NCBI GenBank assembly: GCA_021325275.1
Contig: JAJPHL010000005.1
Location: 114,925 to 178,924, forward strand
Length of the DNA stretch: 64,000 nucleotides
Source: Terriglobia bacterium
GTDB taxonomy: Bacteria > Acidobacteriota > Terriglobia > JAJPHL01
Direction: 5' to 3'
Shown one piece after another: positions 46,801-53,778 of the stretch. Below the pieces are notes generated by a model. That model ran no database searches. It was given only the letters and a program-made list of their open reading frames with translations, and was not told where the DNA came from. Position 1 is the first letter of the stretch. Every line of letters begins with the position of its first letter. A program made the translations under genes and the position numbers.

Positions 46801-49800
46801 TCCAAGCGAAACGCGCCTCGGCGCGGCCAATCCCACATGCAGCGGATTGGGCATCGGTAATGTCGTTGTGGATGCCTCGAGCAACGCCACGCTCACTGCT
46901 AACGGCAGCGCCGGATCGCAGACCATCACATGGGATATCACCGGAAGCGGAACCGGCGGCGGTGTGATCAACTTCAGCGCGGTCGATACCAACTCGCTCA
47001 CCGCGACGTACAAGGCCCCGTTTACGGCGCAAGAGCCGTTCACGGCAAGCATGTCGTCGCAAACGGCGTACGTTTATCCGAGCACGCAAACGCAAGTCAG
47101 CGTAACGGTCACGTTCAGCGCCGGATTCACGGGCAGCGTTCTCGTTTCGCCGCCCGGCACGTTGCCGGCGGGCGTCGCGAGTATTTCCGCGGCGCAAACG
47201 GCCACGCCGGGATCGCCGACCGTCATGTTCACCGTGACGGGCAACACGATCAACAGCTCGGCGAACACCGGTTGCCCGACGTATTGCGGAAACCTCACGT
47301 TCAGCGCGACCACTACGGGTTTGCCGACGCCGCAAACCGTCCAGGAACCGTATCAATTCAATTTCCCGATCAGCGCGCAAGTAACGATGCAGGCGATGAT
47401 GACCGCGGGCGGCTCCGGCGTGATGGCGGTCAGCGTGACGCCGGGCGTCGGATTCAGTTCGCCGGTGTCGGTCACCGAATCCGGTTCGTTGAACACGGGA
47501 ATTACGTTCAACGGCGGATCGACTTCCGCCACGGGACCCTTCTCGGGCTCCAGCGCTTCCGGCACGGTGCAAAACAACACGCCGTTTGTCGCCTACTTCC
47601 AGTTTTCCGCGGCCGGCGGAACGCAACAGCAATCACAGTTTGTGAGTTTGTCGATTCAAGTCACGGGCGCGCCGAACTCGATCCTACAAGGCGTGGTTGA
47701 CGTCGGCCCCGGGACATCGTTCTCGGTGAGTTCGCCGGTCTCGGGAAACAGTTACACGACGTTCAGCACGGTCCAGTTCGCGCAGTTCATCGACGTGGCA
47801 TACTCGAACAGCTTCAACGCGACGGTGACGGTCACAGGGCCGACTAGCGCACCGGGCTTCAGTTCGATCACTTTGAACGGATCGAATCAAGCCACGCCCG
47901 CGAGTCCGCAAATCACGTACAACATGGTGGCGTCCGGTTCGAATCCGGGACCGAACGGCACGAGCGGAACGCTGACTTACACCGGAACATCGGGCGCCAC
48001 TACGATGCAGTATCAACTCGGCTACACGGTGATCGATCCGATCACGGTGACCACTCAGCCGACGACGCCGTTGATGCAAGGCATGCAGCAAAACTATCTG
48101 GTAACCGTGAAATCAAACAACGGCTTCGCCGGCACGGTCACGATTACACCCAGCATTTCGAGCGTGCCGTCGAATTCGGCGAGCATCAGCAATTCCGGTG
48201 GCATGATCGTGCAAGTAGCGGCCAATTCCACGATGACCTTCACGTTCACCGTGACCGTCGGCGCCAACACGACTCAGGTCACTCTGGGAGGTACGGCGTC
48301 CGCGAACGTCGTGAGCGGCGTGAGCCACACGACCTTCAGCGTCAACCTGCTGCAATCGACGGTGAACGGAATTGCGTTCACGCTGACGCCGCAGAATCCC
48401 AACGTGGCGGTGTTCGACGGAAAAACCACCACCACCACGCTGTCGCTTACGTTTGAGAACGGCTACAGCGGCTCGGTGACCGTTTCCTGCACCAACATCG
48501 GCGCGACGGGACAAAGCCCGCAACGCGCGGGACGCATTATCACCGCACCCGGCGGACCTGGTGGATCTGGTCAACGAAGAGTCGCCTTCGATCCTTCGGC
48601 CGGCACTTGCAGCGGCCTCGGCGTCGCGTCGGTGACGCTGCCGAACAACACGAATCCTTTGACCGGCAGTGGCAACACCGTCAACGTGACGTTCACCGTG
48701 ACGGGTAATGGCACGGGCAGCGGCGTGATGCATTTCCAAGCGACCGATGGCACTAGCACGGCAACCACCAGCGAGAATTTCACGGCGGCCGAGCCGGCGT
48801 CGCTTCTGATCCAGGGAGCCACTCCAGTCAGCGTGTTCAGCGGTCTCAGCACTTCCATCAGCGTTGCGGTGACGGATGCCAACGGCTTCAACGGAACCAT
48901 TGTCGTCGCCGCGCCGGTGATTACGGGCATTACTTTCGCGCCCACGTCGCAAATGGCTGTGGGCAGCACGGTGGTGGTCTTCACGGCCACGGGAATGGGC
49001 TCGCATCCCACGCCAACCACCGGCACGATGACGTTCTCCGCGACCAGCGGCAACATTATGGCGGCCGGCGGATATCAACTTTCTGATCCTTTCTCGATCG
49101 GAATTCAGGCCATTTCGTCGCTCACTGCCGGCACGACTACAATGACCGCGACCATCGCTCCCATCGACGGCTACAACGGTCAAGTGATGGTCGTGGGGTC
49201 GGCCACCGGCACCGGCGTTACAGCAACCATTGGAGCGGCGCAAACCGTTAACGTCACGGGCTCCACGCCGGTGGCGTTTTCGGTCACCATTTCCGGCGTC
49301 ACCACGGCCGGCGGCACGGTGCAGTTCGGCGCGTGCGCCACCACCACATCCACGTGTCCCACGACGTCGCCGGGCTTTTCGACCAGCACGCAAACGTCGA
49401 ATGTCAACGTGACACCGCCGTTCACCATGACGGCGACGCCGAATCCGTTGCCGGTGACAAATGGATCCACCAGCCATCTGAGCGTGACGCTGACATTCGC
49501 TAGCGGATACAGCGGCACGGTGTCGGTGAGCTGCGGCTCCGGCCCACCTCCCGCCGCCTTGCCGTCGAGCGTCGGTCGCGGCCAGCCCGCGGCGATGGTA
49601 CGTCCGGCAGTGCACCGCGGCGCGGCGGGCATCTCGTGCGCCGGCTCCGGCATCAGTTCCGTGACGCCAGACGCTGCCAACAGCAGCGCGATGCTCACAG
49701 CAACCGGTTCCGGCGGCCAGCAGACGCTGATCTTCGACGTCGCCGGCAACGGCGCGGGCAGCAGCACACTCAATTTCATCGCCACCGATTTGAACAACGA

Positions 49801-50881
49801 CACCGCTTCGTACAGCGCTCCGTACAACGCCACGAATCCGCCCGCAAGCGGCGTGGTTACCGCGGGATCGACTAGCGGCTTCACGGGTCAAACGATCCAG
49901 GTTCCCATCAACTTGACGATCACCGCCGGAGGACAGCTCGATACCATCAGCTTCGGGTTGCAGATCACGGGCAACGGCAGCGAACCGGCGCTCAGCGGTG
50001 CGCTGTCGTTTACAGCGATGTCGCCGATGCCATCGCCGAATATTACGGACCCCGTCAATTCGAACATCATCAACGTTTCGTGGACCAGTACTTTGTCGCC
50101 GCCGATCAGCGGCACCTTAGAACTCGGCACGGTCAGCGTGATGATCCCGAACAACGCACTCAATAACGGCACCTATAACTTGATCATCACCGGTGCTTCG
50201 GGAAGCTTCATGGGCAACGCGGTGCCTGTGAGTCCGGGTGCGAACGGCACGCTCACAACGCAGGTGGGTGGAGCGCAACCGGCCAGCAGGAAGATCGGCG
50301 CGGCGCCGGGCACGCGCGAACGCATGACCGTGAATGCGCGCAACGAAAACTGCGCGGGCGTGCGCTTCTCCAGCGGCACGCAATCGAGCTGCGGCGGATC
50401 GGTGGACTTGGAAGTCCAGCCGGTGATTACGTCGTCGGGCACGCTGGAAGTTCACTTGTCCACGCCCAACGGCGGAATGCGCGATTTAGGCGCGATGACG
50501 CTGGCCTCGGCGCAATTCCCCGACGCCGATGCGTCTGACGGGTCGGGTGGGTCTGGTGGGTCTGGTGGGTCGCCGGACGCGCTGCCGTCGAGCGGCATGT
50601 TCCAGCAGGGTCACACGTACCTGTTCAAAGTAGGCAATCAACTGGCGCTAGTGCGCGTGGCGCGGATTCGCTCGAGCGTCAGCCCGAGGCTGGCGGCGAT
50701 TCCGGGCAGCGGCGCGCCGAGCGCATCGAAATCGACGGCCCAAAAACAAGCGCCGGCGGTCAGCCACAGCGGCGACGATCTACTGAACAGCATGCGCGAT
50801 CAGCAGCAAATGAATCGCGTGCTGGACAGCGCGCAGATCACCATCGACCTCGAGTGGCTGATGCAGCCCTCGGCTCAGTAG
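40889..50881 (+). CDS. giant secreted FecR / Ig-like repeat / cohesin-like protein
   Basis: 3330 residues. Signal peptide is MRIRGYLLLLAAAAGILATP to about SAQ. A FecR domain spans about 55-165 (ILRTEDGGRMRAQLLDGSIL, FTVRTDTAVCGVLGTDEAI). A PKD-like fold lies at about 210-310 and a carboxypeptidase-regulatory-like fold at about 424-500 (YSFTGLPDGAYTLTPVRSG). Residues about 560-2985 are tandem Ig-like units with V-x-x-GF-x-G-x-V-x-V patterns (TFENGYSGSVTVSC, NFAAGFSGPVTITAP). A cohesin-like domain is at about 2989-3125 (GQTIQVPINLTITAGGQLD, ISGTLELGTVSVMIPN). The unique C-terminus holds a Gly-Ser linker and RARIRSS-type basic sequence. Three modules carry an Arg/Pro-rich loop between two Cys. 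It is divergent from the giant NHL gene. Confidence 0.85.
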   Translation: MRIRGYLLLLAAAAGILATPLSAQKAGQVTKSSGQAFVDQPASRANLAPKAVAATNGTEIRWKDILRTEDGGRMRAQLLDGSILSIGSKTHLTVIKHDAKTQDSQFELKYGQVRAQVQHISQSGSDFTVRTDTAVCGVLGTDEAIDANNPTATVIIAISGIVVVKSSNPSIPGSVQLTPGQTTTVNQGQPPTQPTQATPGQIAGIVSNTGGTTNPDPTVSNPTPQLKIGAPLTLDGRASTGGLGSVGSYNWAIDNSLNQVVYSSTNPVLSVDTNTWAPGGYTGTLTVTNTATPPQSASVTFTFTLVAPDPGPTIPALAQAYQTGQVQTFMNLFDPVRYTGFAALEQSIQQSFNNITVTGVNILTTAGVATGASTAHYNVTMQIGYTLKNTALPVAGTGTTTGAAAPANLHVNATRGGARTPGNGSISGSAGAVATFVVLSGAQSGFVQTGTNSLGYSFTGLPDGAYTLTPVRSGFNFSPASINVTILNGNAVTGANFTAQPQPLSINVSAILDLGYLPTNGWLITNIAGSLGSAGIVGVPGTSNPQAGLSTGTGGAGAAGATNTGAPTPSFTVTVPTTPVPIIAGGKSGLVPVTITPLNGFLGTITFKYTFSAGLSQLSNLTSVNITSSSPATYYLQFFANGGTTIGSSGVLFSASSGSIGPVFGEIPFSVTQIGAVVNGAGSSSTNPLQLFAGNGTGTANVTISPVVEATTLAVGTGITGAAIAPGAPDANGNAAITVTPNSSATGLQSATINILVARVQVSNFPLFVNLTAPVQNVSAPSQVNVAPGQPATVGISVPFAPGFTGGVVVTPPATGGGLTFSPSSVTLNSSGTANFTVTASSSFAFAQAVRQGAPLTDTFTVTAGKYVTTANVNFTTLAAADFNLAPASSLSVVQNTSQNIVINVTQSGGSGNIPITLTASGFPAGISAAVVGNATTNGSGTVTFSVSATFAAIAGVQSFTVTGTGGGLTHTITVPITVISGASFNLAAALHGSFFDGGGACTNCVTVSVTPIGAFTSSVAITSSSNVATASGPGSIAPGNSAQYTVNATGPGTLTFTGTANGITQTASVQIAFVAGFSLGVSATSTFPGGQSTVTVAVNRASGFASTVIVTPSPTTGVTFTPSSVTVAPGAASAQFTATVASTVSSTTTPAANFSGVAQGGSIIVNGSGTITLTGVPFTLTGGTVQGFAGQTVPIVITVNPGAGFNGAVSVAPTSGLTGIILSPSSVNVPAGQTTATFIATIPSNVTTGGTINFTGTLVGTPGITASTTVTLTIGVPFTLGSGSSLGSMNPGGNASGQLAITLTNGFTGPVTFSASTTSGSATGSVNPNSVTKSGNVTVNATSAANASTGQSTIVVTAQAGTYSQTATFTVSIVTAYTASASTSTSVTLFTGGNSTVGVNVTYAPSFTGTVSSSITTPSGVSAFAQGNSSLTASGVITYGISASTGAVSGPVVVTLSGGNNTVSITFNVNVVTPYTMSMSTNQVQVYSGIGTSVSVNLNFAAGFSGPVTITAPSNLTGIASVSPPSLQANASGSYSFTVTGSATNVTARSGSLGFGSSSGGFNAQASAGYSVIDPYMLSVTPPAPFNDSSTVPYVVTISPNANFQGQVTLTPTVTPSGGTATVTNSGGVTVPVTGSTPVTFSVTIGANVTSIALSTNTISGGFSLGTGNSTVNVAVNNNYSVSVITQAPVLFSTGTASIQVQVTYNQPYSASVTITPPAVLPQGIAGIAGSACAFGSQPQSRRVPQSSSNAVVVTPNSNVACFTVLASQSNPSLFTGMITFTTTDGNGSNGMASTGYSVQDPYRLTFGAVPSTLDNSQSFNYVVNVVPNNGFLGTVSVTPTVNPSGAMSFSPTGPVTVTISSSAAQQASFTATATAMSTGQATPGASTSQQLSNFTLNGNATATTIGGAPFSMSSSTYAVLDGQTQTYSLTVNFVQGYVGTVTVSCSSITASGASPSYVRGGVPARSGLRPSETRLGAANPTCSGLGIGNVVVDASSNATLTANGSAGSQTITWDITGSGTGGGVINFSAVDTNSLTATYKAPFTAQEPFTASMSSQTAYVYPSTQTQVSVTVTFSAGFTGSVLVSPPGTLPAGVASISAAQTATPGSPTVMFTVTGNTINSSANTGCPTYCGNLTFSATTTGLPTPQTVQEPYQFNFPISAQVTMQAMMTAGGSGVMAVSVTPGVGFSSPVSVTESGSLNTGITFNGGSTSATGPFSGSSASGTVQNNTPFVAYFQFSAAGGTQQQSQFVSLSIQVTGAPNSILQGVVDVGPGTSFSVSSPVSGNSYTTFSTVQFAQFIDVAYSNSFNATVTVTGPTSAPGFSSITLNGSNQATPASPQITYNMVASGSNPGPNGTSGTLTYTGTSGATTMQYQLGYTVIDPITVTTQPTTPLMQGMQQNYLVTVKSNNGFAGTVTITPSISSVPSNSASISNSGGMIVQVAANSTMTFTFTVTVGANTTQVTLGGTASANVVSGVSHTTFSVNLLQSTVNGIAFTLTPQNPNVAVFDGKTTTTTLSLTFENGYSGSVTVSCTNIGATGQSPQRAGRIITAPGGPGGSGQRRVAFDPSAGTCSGLGVASVTLPNNTNPLTGSGNTVNVTFTVTGNGTGSGVMHFQATDGTSTATTSENFTAAEPASLLIQGATPVSVFSGLSTSISVAVTDANGFNGTIVVAAPVITGITFAPTSQMAVGSTVVVFTATGMGSHPTPTTGTMTFSATSGNIMAAGGYQLSDPFSIGIQAISSLTAGTTTMTATIAPIDGYNGQVMVVGSATGTGVTATIGAAQTVNVTGSTPVAFSVTISGVTTAGGTVQFGACATTTSTCPTTSPGFSTSTQTSNVNVTPPFTMTATPNPLPVTNGSTSHLSVTLTFASGYSGTVSVSCGSGPPPAALPSSVGRGQPAAMVRPAVHRGAAGISCAGSGISSVTPDAANSSAMLTATGSGGQQTLIFDVAGNGAGSSTLNFIATDLNNDTASYSAPYNATNPPASGVVTAGSTSGFTGQTIQVPINLTITAGGQLDTISFGLQITGNGSEPALSGALSFTAMSPMPSPNITDPVNSNIINVSWTSTLSPPISGTLELGTVSVMIPNNALNNGTYNLIITGASGSFMGNAVPVSPGANGTLTTQVGGAQPASRKIGAAPGTRERMTVNARNENCAGVRFSSGTQSSCGGSVDLEVQPVITSSGTLEVHLSTPNGGMRDLGAMTLASAQFPDADASDGSGGSGGSGGSPDALPSSGMFQQGHTYLFKVGNQLALVRVARIRSSVSPRLAAIPGSGAPSASKSTAQKQAPAVSHSGDDLLNSMRDQQQMNRVLDSAQITIDLEWLMQPSAQ
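50540..50569 (+). repeat. GGG-run tandem repeat encoding a Gly-Ser linker, possible G-quadruplex
   Basis: Five GGG tracts (50540-50542, 50545-50547, 50549-50551, 50558-50560, 50567-50569) lie within 30 nt on the coding strand, based on a 9-nt GGGTCTGGT unit. They encode DGSGGSGGSGGS near the C-terminus of the giant protein. The short loops (2, 1, 6, 6 nt) meet the usual G-quadruplex pattern. Confidence 0.6.
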
Positions 50882-50884
50882 CGG

Positions 50885-51022
50885 CTAACGCAAGAACATC
50901 GCCGAGAGGAATCCCGGCAGATCGTGGTACAGCGTCGCGACCAACAGCGCGACGCCTGTGCCGGCGATCGCAACGGGCGCCAGCACTCGCAGCATCCAGT
51001 CTTTGTTGTAGTTGGTTGTCAT
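50885..51022 (-). CDS. small single-span membrane protein (45 residues)
   Basis: An ATG at 51022 opens a 45-codon frame encoding a short polar start (MTTNYNKDWMLR), one hydrophobic helix (VLAPVAIAGTGVALLVATLY) and a short tail (HDLPGFLSAMFLR). GGTGGAG lies just upstream of the start, slightly close. Its end is 4 nt past the stop of the giant gene, convergent. The composition is protein-like, but function is unknown. Confidence 0.5.
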   Translation of the reverse strand: MTTNYNKDWMLRVLAPVAIAGTGVALLVATLYHDLPGFLSAMFLR

Positions 51023-51085
51023 ACTCCACCAGACACCGTTGAAACGGATGATGTTCCTGCTTTTTTAACCGGTTATTGAGAATTG

Positions 51086-51220
51086 ATGGTGCGGAAGAGG
51101 AAAGCAAAGCTTGCGAATGACTGGACCAGCGATCAAGTCGTGGTCTATGAAGATCCCGACCATGGCGGATGGTATCTCGGATACAATCCGCGGCTAGGCA
51201 CGTACGCGCACATCGAGTAA
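51086..51220 (+). CDS. small hypothetical protein (44 residues)
   Basis: The ATG at 51086 encodes [17 protein letters not shown], followed by [20 protein letters not shown] and GTYAHIE. The basic head and aromatic/acidic tail look like a real small protein, and I have the impression of similar short acidobacterial proteins with an EDPDH-GWYL-YN core. There is no membrane segment. It lies 40 nt before the ABC exporter ATPase on the same strand. Confidence 0.5.
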   Translation: MVRKRKAKLANDWTSDQVVVYEDPDHGGWYLGYNPRLGTYAHIE

Positions 51221-51260
51221 TTGGGGCGCTAACTTGCGTGCGTGTTGTCGGCCGACACTC

Positions 51261-53063
51261 ATGCCTCCCGTCATCCAAGTTTCCGGCATCCGCAAAACCT
51301 ACGGCTCTTTCGGACGACACATGCTGGCGGTCGACGACGTGTCGTTCGACGTGAACGACGGCGAGATTTTTGGCTTGATCGGTCCCAACGGCGCGGGAAA
51401 AACCACCACGATGGAATGCATCGAGGGTTTGCGCACGCCCGACCGCGGCGTCATCTCGGTGCTGGGCCTGAATCCCTTCCAGGACGTTTACAAGTTGCAG
51501 GACCGCATCGGTGTGCAACTCCAGCAAGCGCAGTTGCAGAAGCGGATCAAAGTTTGGGAAGCCGTCGACCTCTGGACCACGCTCTATCACCGAAAAACAA
51601 TCGACGGCGAACGGTTGCTCGACCAGTTGGGCCTGATCGACAAGCGGAATGCCTGGTTCATGAATCTCTCGGGCGGCCAAAAGCAACGACTCTTCATTGC
51701 GCTGGCGTTGATTAACGATCCCGAGGTAGTCTTCCTCGACGAATTGACCACCGGCCTCGACCCGCAGTCGCGCCGCTCGATCTGGGATTTGGTGCGCGGG
51801 ATCCGCGAGCGCGGCAAAACGGTTTTCTTGACCACGCACCTGATGGAAGAAGCCGAACGCTTGTGCGATCGTGTCGCCATCCTCGAGCATGGACGCATCA
51901 TCGACATCGACACGCCGCAGAATCTCGTAAAGCGTCACTGCCCGGAGCGCACCGTGATGCTGGCCACCGAAGCGCACGCCGATTACGACGGCCAAAACGT
52001 CGTCGATCGCTTTCGCGCGATCCCGGGCGTGGAGGATGTCGTATGTAACGACTCGCAATTCACGATTCGCGGCCGCGGGGACGATTTGGTGACCGAAGTG
52101 ATTCATTGTCTCGGCGAGAATCGGATTCGCGTCACCGACTTCCGCACCGTCCTGCCGAATCTGGAGGACGTTTTTCTCAATCTCACCGGCCGTTCGATTC
52201 GCGATTGGGTCGATCATTATGCTGCACGGACTCTGGAAACTGACGTGGATCGAGATCAAGATTTTTATGCGCGAGCCGATGGGCGCGTTCGGAACGATTG
52301 TTCTCCCGGTTGTCGTTTTCCTCGGATTGGGCCGCCTCGCCGGCAGCAGACTCCCGGGTCCCGCGCTCGCCGCCAGCAGTTTTGTGCGCGTGGGATTGCC
52401 GGTGCTCGCGTCGCTTCTGATTGCCATCAGCGCGGTGCTATCGTTAGTCACGATTATTTCGATCTACCGCGAGGGCGGCATTCTGAAACGTCTCCGCGCG
52501 ACACCCTTGCGCGCGTGGACGATCCTGACGGCTCACGTGCTGGTCAAGCTGATGCTCACAGCGGCCACGCTCGCCTTGATGGTCCTGGCAGGCCGGCGCT
52601 ACTATCCGGTGGGCGTCAACGCTCCTTTGTTTTCGTTCACGATTGCGCTTTTGATCAGCACGTGGAGCATTCTGTCGATCGGCTTTCTCATCGCCAGCAT
52701 TGTTCCCACGGCGCGCTTTGCGCAGCCGATCGGCGGCGCGATCCTGTACCCGATGATCGGGCTGGCGGGACTCTTCGTACCGATCGCGTCGTTCCCACCG
52801 GGGCTTCAGGCGGTCGCGCGCGTGCTGCCTCTCACTTATGCGGTGTCGCTCCTCCAAGGAATTTGGAACGGCGACGCGTGGTCGATGCACGTGGGCGACG
52901 TCGCGGCGCTGGGCTTGGTATTTGTCGTGTGCACGGCGCTCTCGGTGAAAGTGTTTCGCTGGGAGTAAACAGAATCTGGCTCCTCTGCAACTGTTGCGCG
53001 AATGAAGCAAATACTGCACCCGTCGCAGAAAAACATGGGTCCAGGATCTCCTCATTTGAGTGA
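51261..53063 (+). CDS. ABC-2 type exporter ATPase; frame continues through the downstream permease gene
   Basis: Residues 1 to about 310 form a complete exporter ATPase. Walker A is GPNGAGKTTT, signature LSGGQKQRL, Walker B VVFLDELTTGLDP and switch His TTHLMEEAE. The family-specific C-terminal tail ends near LEDVFLNLTGRSIRDW (about 52208). The ATG at 51261 (MPPVIQVSGIRKTYG) fits the family; a GTG at 51234 is possible. The frame has no stop there: it runs on to 53063 and covers the entire permease gene in another reading frame. The extra 290 or so residues are Arg/Gly/Ala-rich with no recognisable fold, as expected for out-of-frame reading. A lost stop codon, a small indel, recoding or a sequencing error are all possible. 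Confidence 0.85.
   Translation: MPPVIQVSGIRKTYGSFGRHMLAVDDVSFDVNDGEIFGLIGPNGAGKTTTMECIEGLRTPDRGVISVLGLNPFQDVYKLQDRIGVQLQQAQLQKRIKVWEAVDLWTTLYHRKTIDGERLLDQLGLIDKRNAWFMNLSGGQKQRLFIALALINDPEVVFLDELTTGLDPQSRRSIWDLVRGIRERGKTVFLTTHLMEEAERLCDRVAILEHGRIIDIDTPQNLVKRHCPERTVMLATEAHADYDGQNVVDRFRAIPGVEDVVCNDSQFTIRGRGDDLVTEVIHCLGENRIRVTDFRTVLPNLEDVFLNLTGRSIRDWVDHYAARTLETDVDRDQDFYARADGRVRNDCSPGCRFPRIGPPRRQQTPGSRARRQQFCARGIAGARVASDCHQRGAIVSHDYFDLPRGRHSETSPRDTLARVDDPDGSRAGQADAHSGHARLDGPGRPALLSGGRQRSFVFVHDCAFDQHVEHSVDRLSHRQHCSHGALCAADRRRDPVPDDRAGGTLRTDRVVPTGASGGRARAASHLCGVAPPRNLERRRVVDARGRRRGAGLGICRVHGALGESVSLGVNRIWLLCNCCANEANTAPVAEKHGSRISSFE
52219..52968 (+). CDS. ABC-2 type exporter permease
   Basis: 249 residues with six hydrophobic segments (e.g. 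AFGTIVLPVVVFLGLGRLAG, VGLPVLASLLIAISAVLSLV, IVPTARFAQPIGGAILYPMI). The cytoplasmic ILKRLRATPLRAWTI motif is typical of ABC-2 permeases of the drug/polysaccharide export group. It starts at the ATG at 52219, where the recognisable ATPase ends, and pairs with that ATPase. The whole gene lies within the ATPase's extended open frame. Substrate is unknown. Confidence 0.9.
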   Translation: MLHGLWKLTWIEIKIFMREPMGAFGTIVLPVVVFLGLGRLAGSRLPGPALAASSFVRVGLPVLASLLIAISAVLSLVTIISIYREGGILKRLRATPLRAWTILTAHVLVKLMLTAATLALMVLAGRRYYPVGVNAPLFSFTIALLISTWSILSIGFLIASIVPTARFAQPIGGAILYPMIGLAGLFVPIASFPPGLQAVARVLPLTYAVSLLQGIWNGDAWSMHVGDVAALGLVFVVCTALSVKVFRWE

Positions 53064-53144
53064 GTTGGCCATTGGTGTTCTGCTTGCCTTAGTAAGTGTG
53101 AAGGGTCCCAACCCAAGACCCAAACGAAAAGAGGTTCTAAGGCC

Positions 53145-53720
53145 ATGCCTTACAGAGTGCTTGTTCTCGCTGGCGTTGTTGGTCTTGCCCTATTGGTTCC
53201 CACGGCGCAGGCTTGCACCGTTCCTGATGCCGCCGCGCTGAGTAAGGACGTGGCCAAGTATAAGACCGTCGTAGTAACGGTGGATGACTGCATCGTGCAA
53301 TTGAACGGTCACGTGGACCAGCTCAGTCATTCATGGGACATCGAGCGAAAATTCCGCAAGGATGCATGGTCTTCGGGCGTAGCCAACCGTCTCGTCGTCG
53401 TCGCAGCCATAGTGACCGATCAGAACTTGCGCCGAAGTGTCAACCGGATGCTGCGGGAACCGGGCAACAATGACCTACGCTCGCCATTCGGATTCCAGAT
53501 ACAAAACGGTGTGGTGACAGTGACGGGAGCGTCGGGCGATCCGATGATGCTCGACACCACGCTCTATGCCATCGCGTCCATCAAAGGGGTTCGCGGCGTG
53601 GTCTCAAACGTCCAATTTAACTCCTTGGTGAACATCGACGACGTCATCCAGTGGACGCCGAAGACGGTCTTCTTGCCGGCCCCTCAACCTGGCCCCATTT
53701 ACCCGAAATTGCAACCCTAA
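53145..53720 (+). CDS. exported BON-domain protein
   Basis: 191 residues with a signal peptide (VLVLAGVVGLALLVPTAQA). A BON-like segment has VVVTVDDCIVQLNGHVDQLS and a second, VVTVTGASGDPMMLDTTLYA then IKGVRGVVSNVQF, near residue 125-165. BON domains bind membranes or phospholipids in the periplasm and often occur in stress-response proteins. The C-terminus is Pro-rich. It lies 58 nt before a PRC-barrel gene on the same strand. Confidence 0.8.
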   Translation: MPYRVLVLAGVVGLALLVPTAQACTVPDAAALSKDVAKYKTVVVTVDDCIVQLNGHVDQLSHSWDIERKFRKDAWSSGVANRLVVVAAIVTDQNLRRSVNRMLREPGNNDLRSPFGFQIQNGVVTVTGASGDPMMLDTTLYAIASIKGVRGVVSNVQFNSLVNIDDVIQWTPKTVFLPAPQPGPIYPKLQP

Positions 53721-53778
53721 GAGTACAGAATTGCAAACGGCCGAAGAGCCGCTCGCCGTTGCGAGTTAAGGAGCAATC

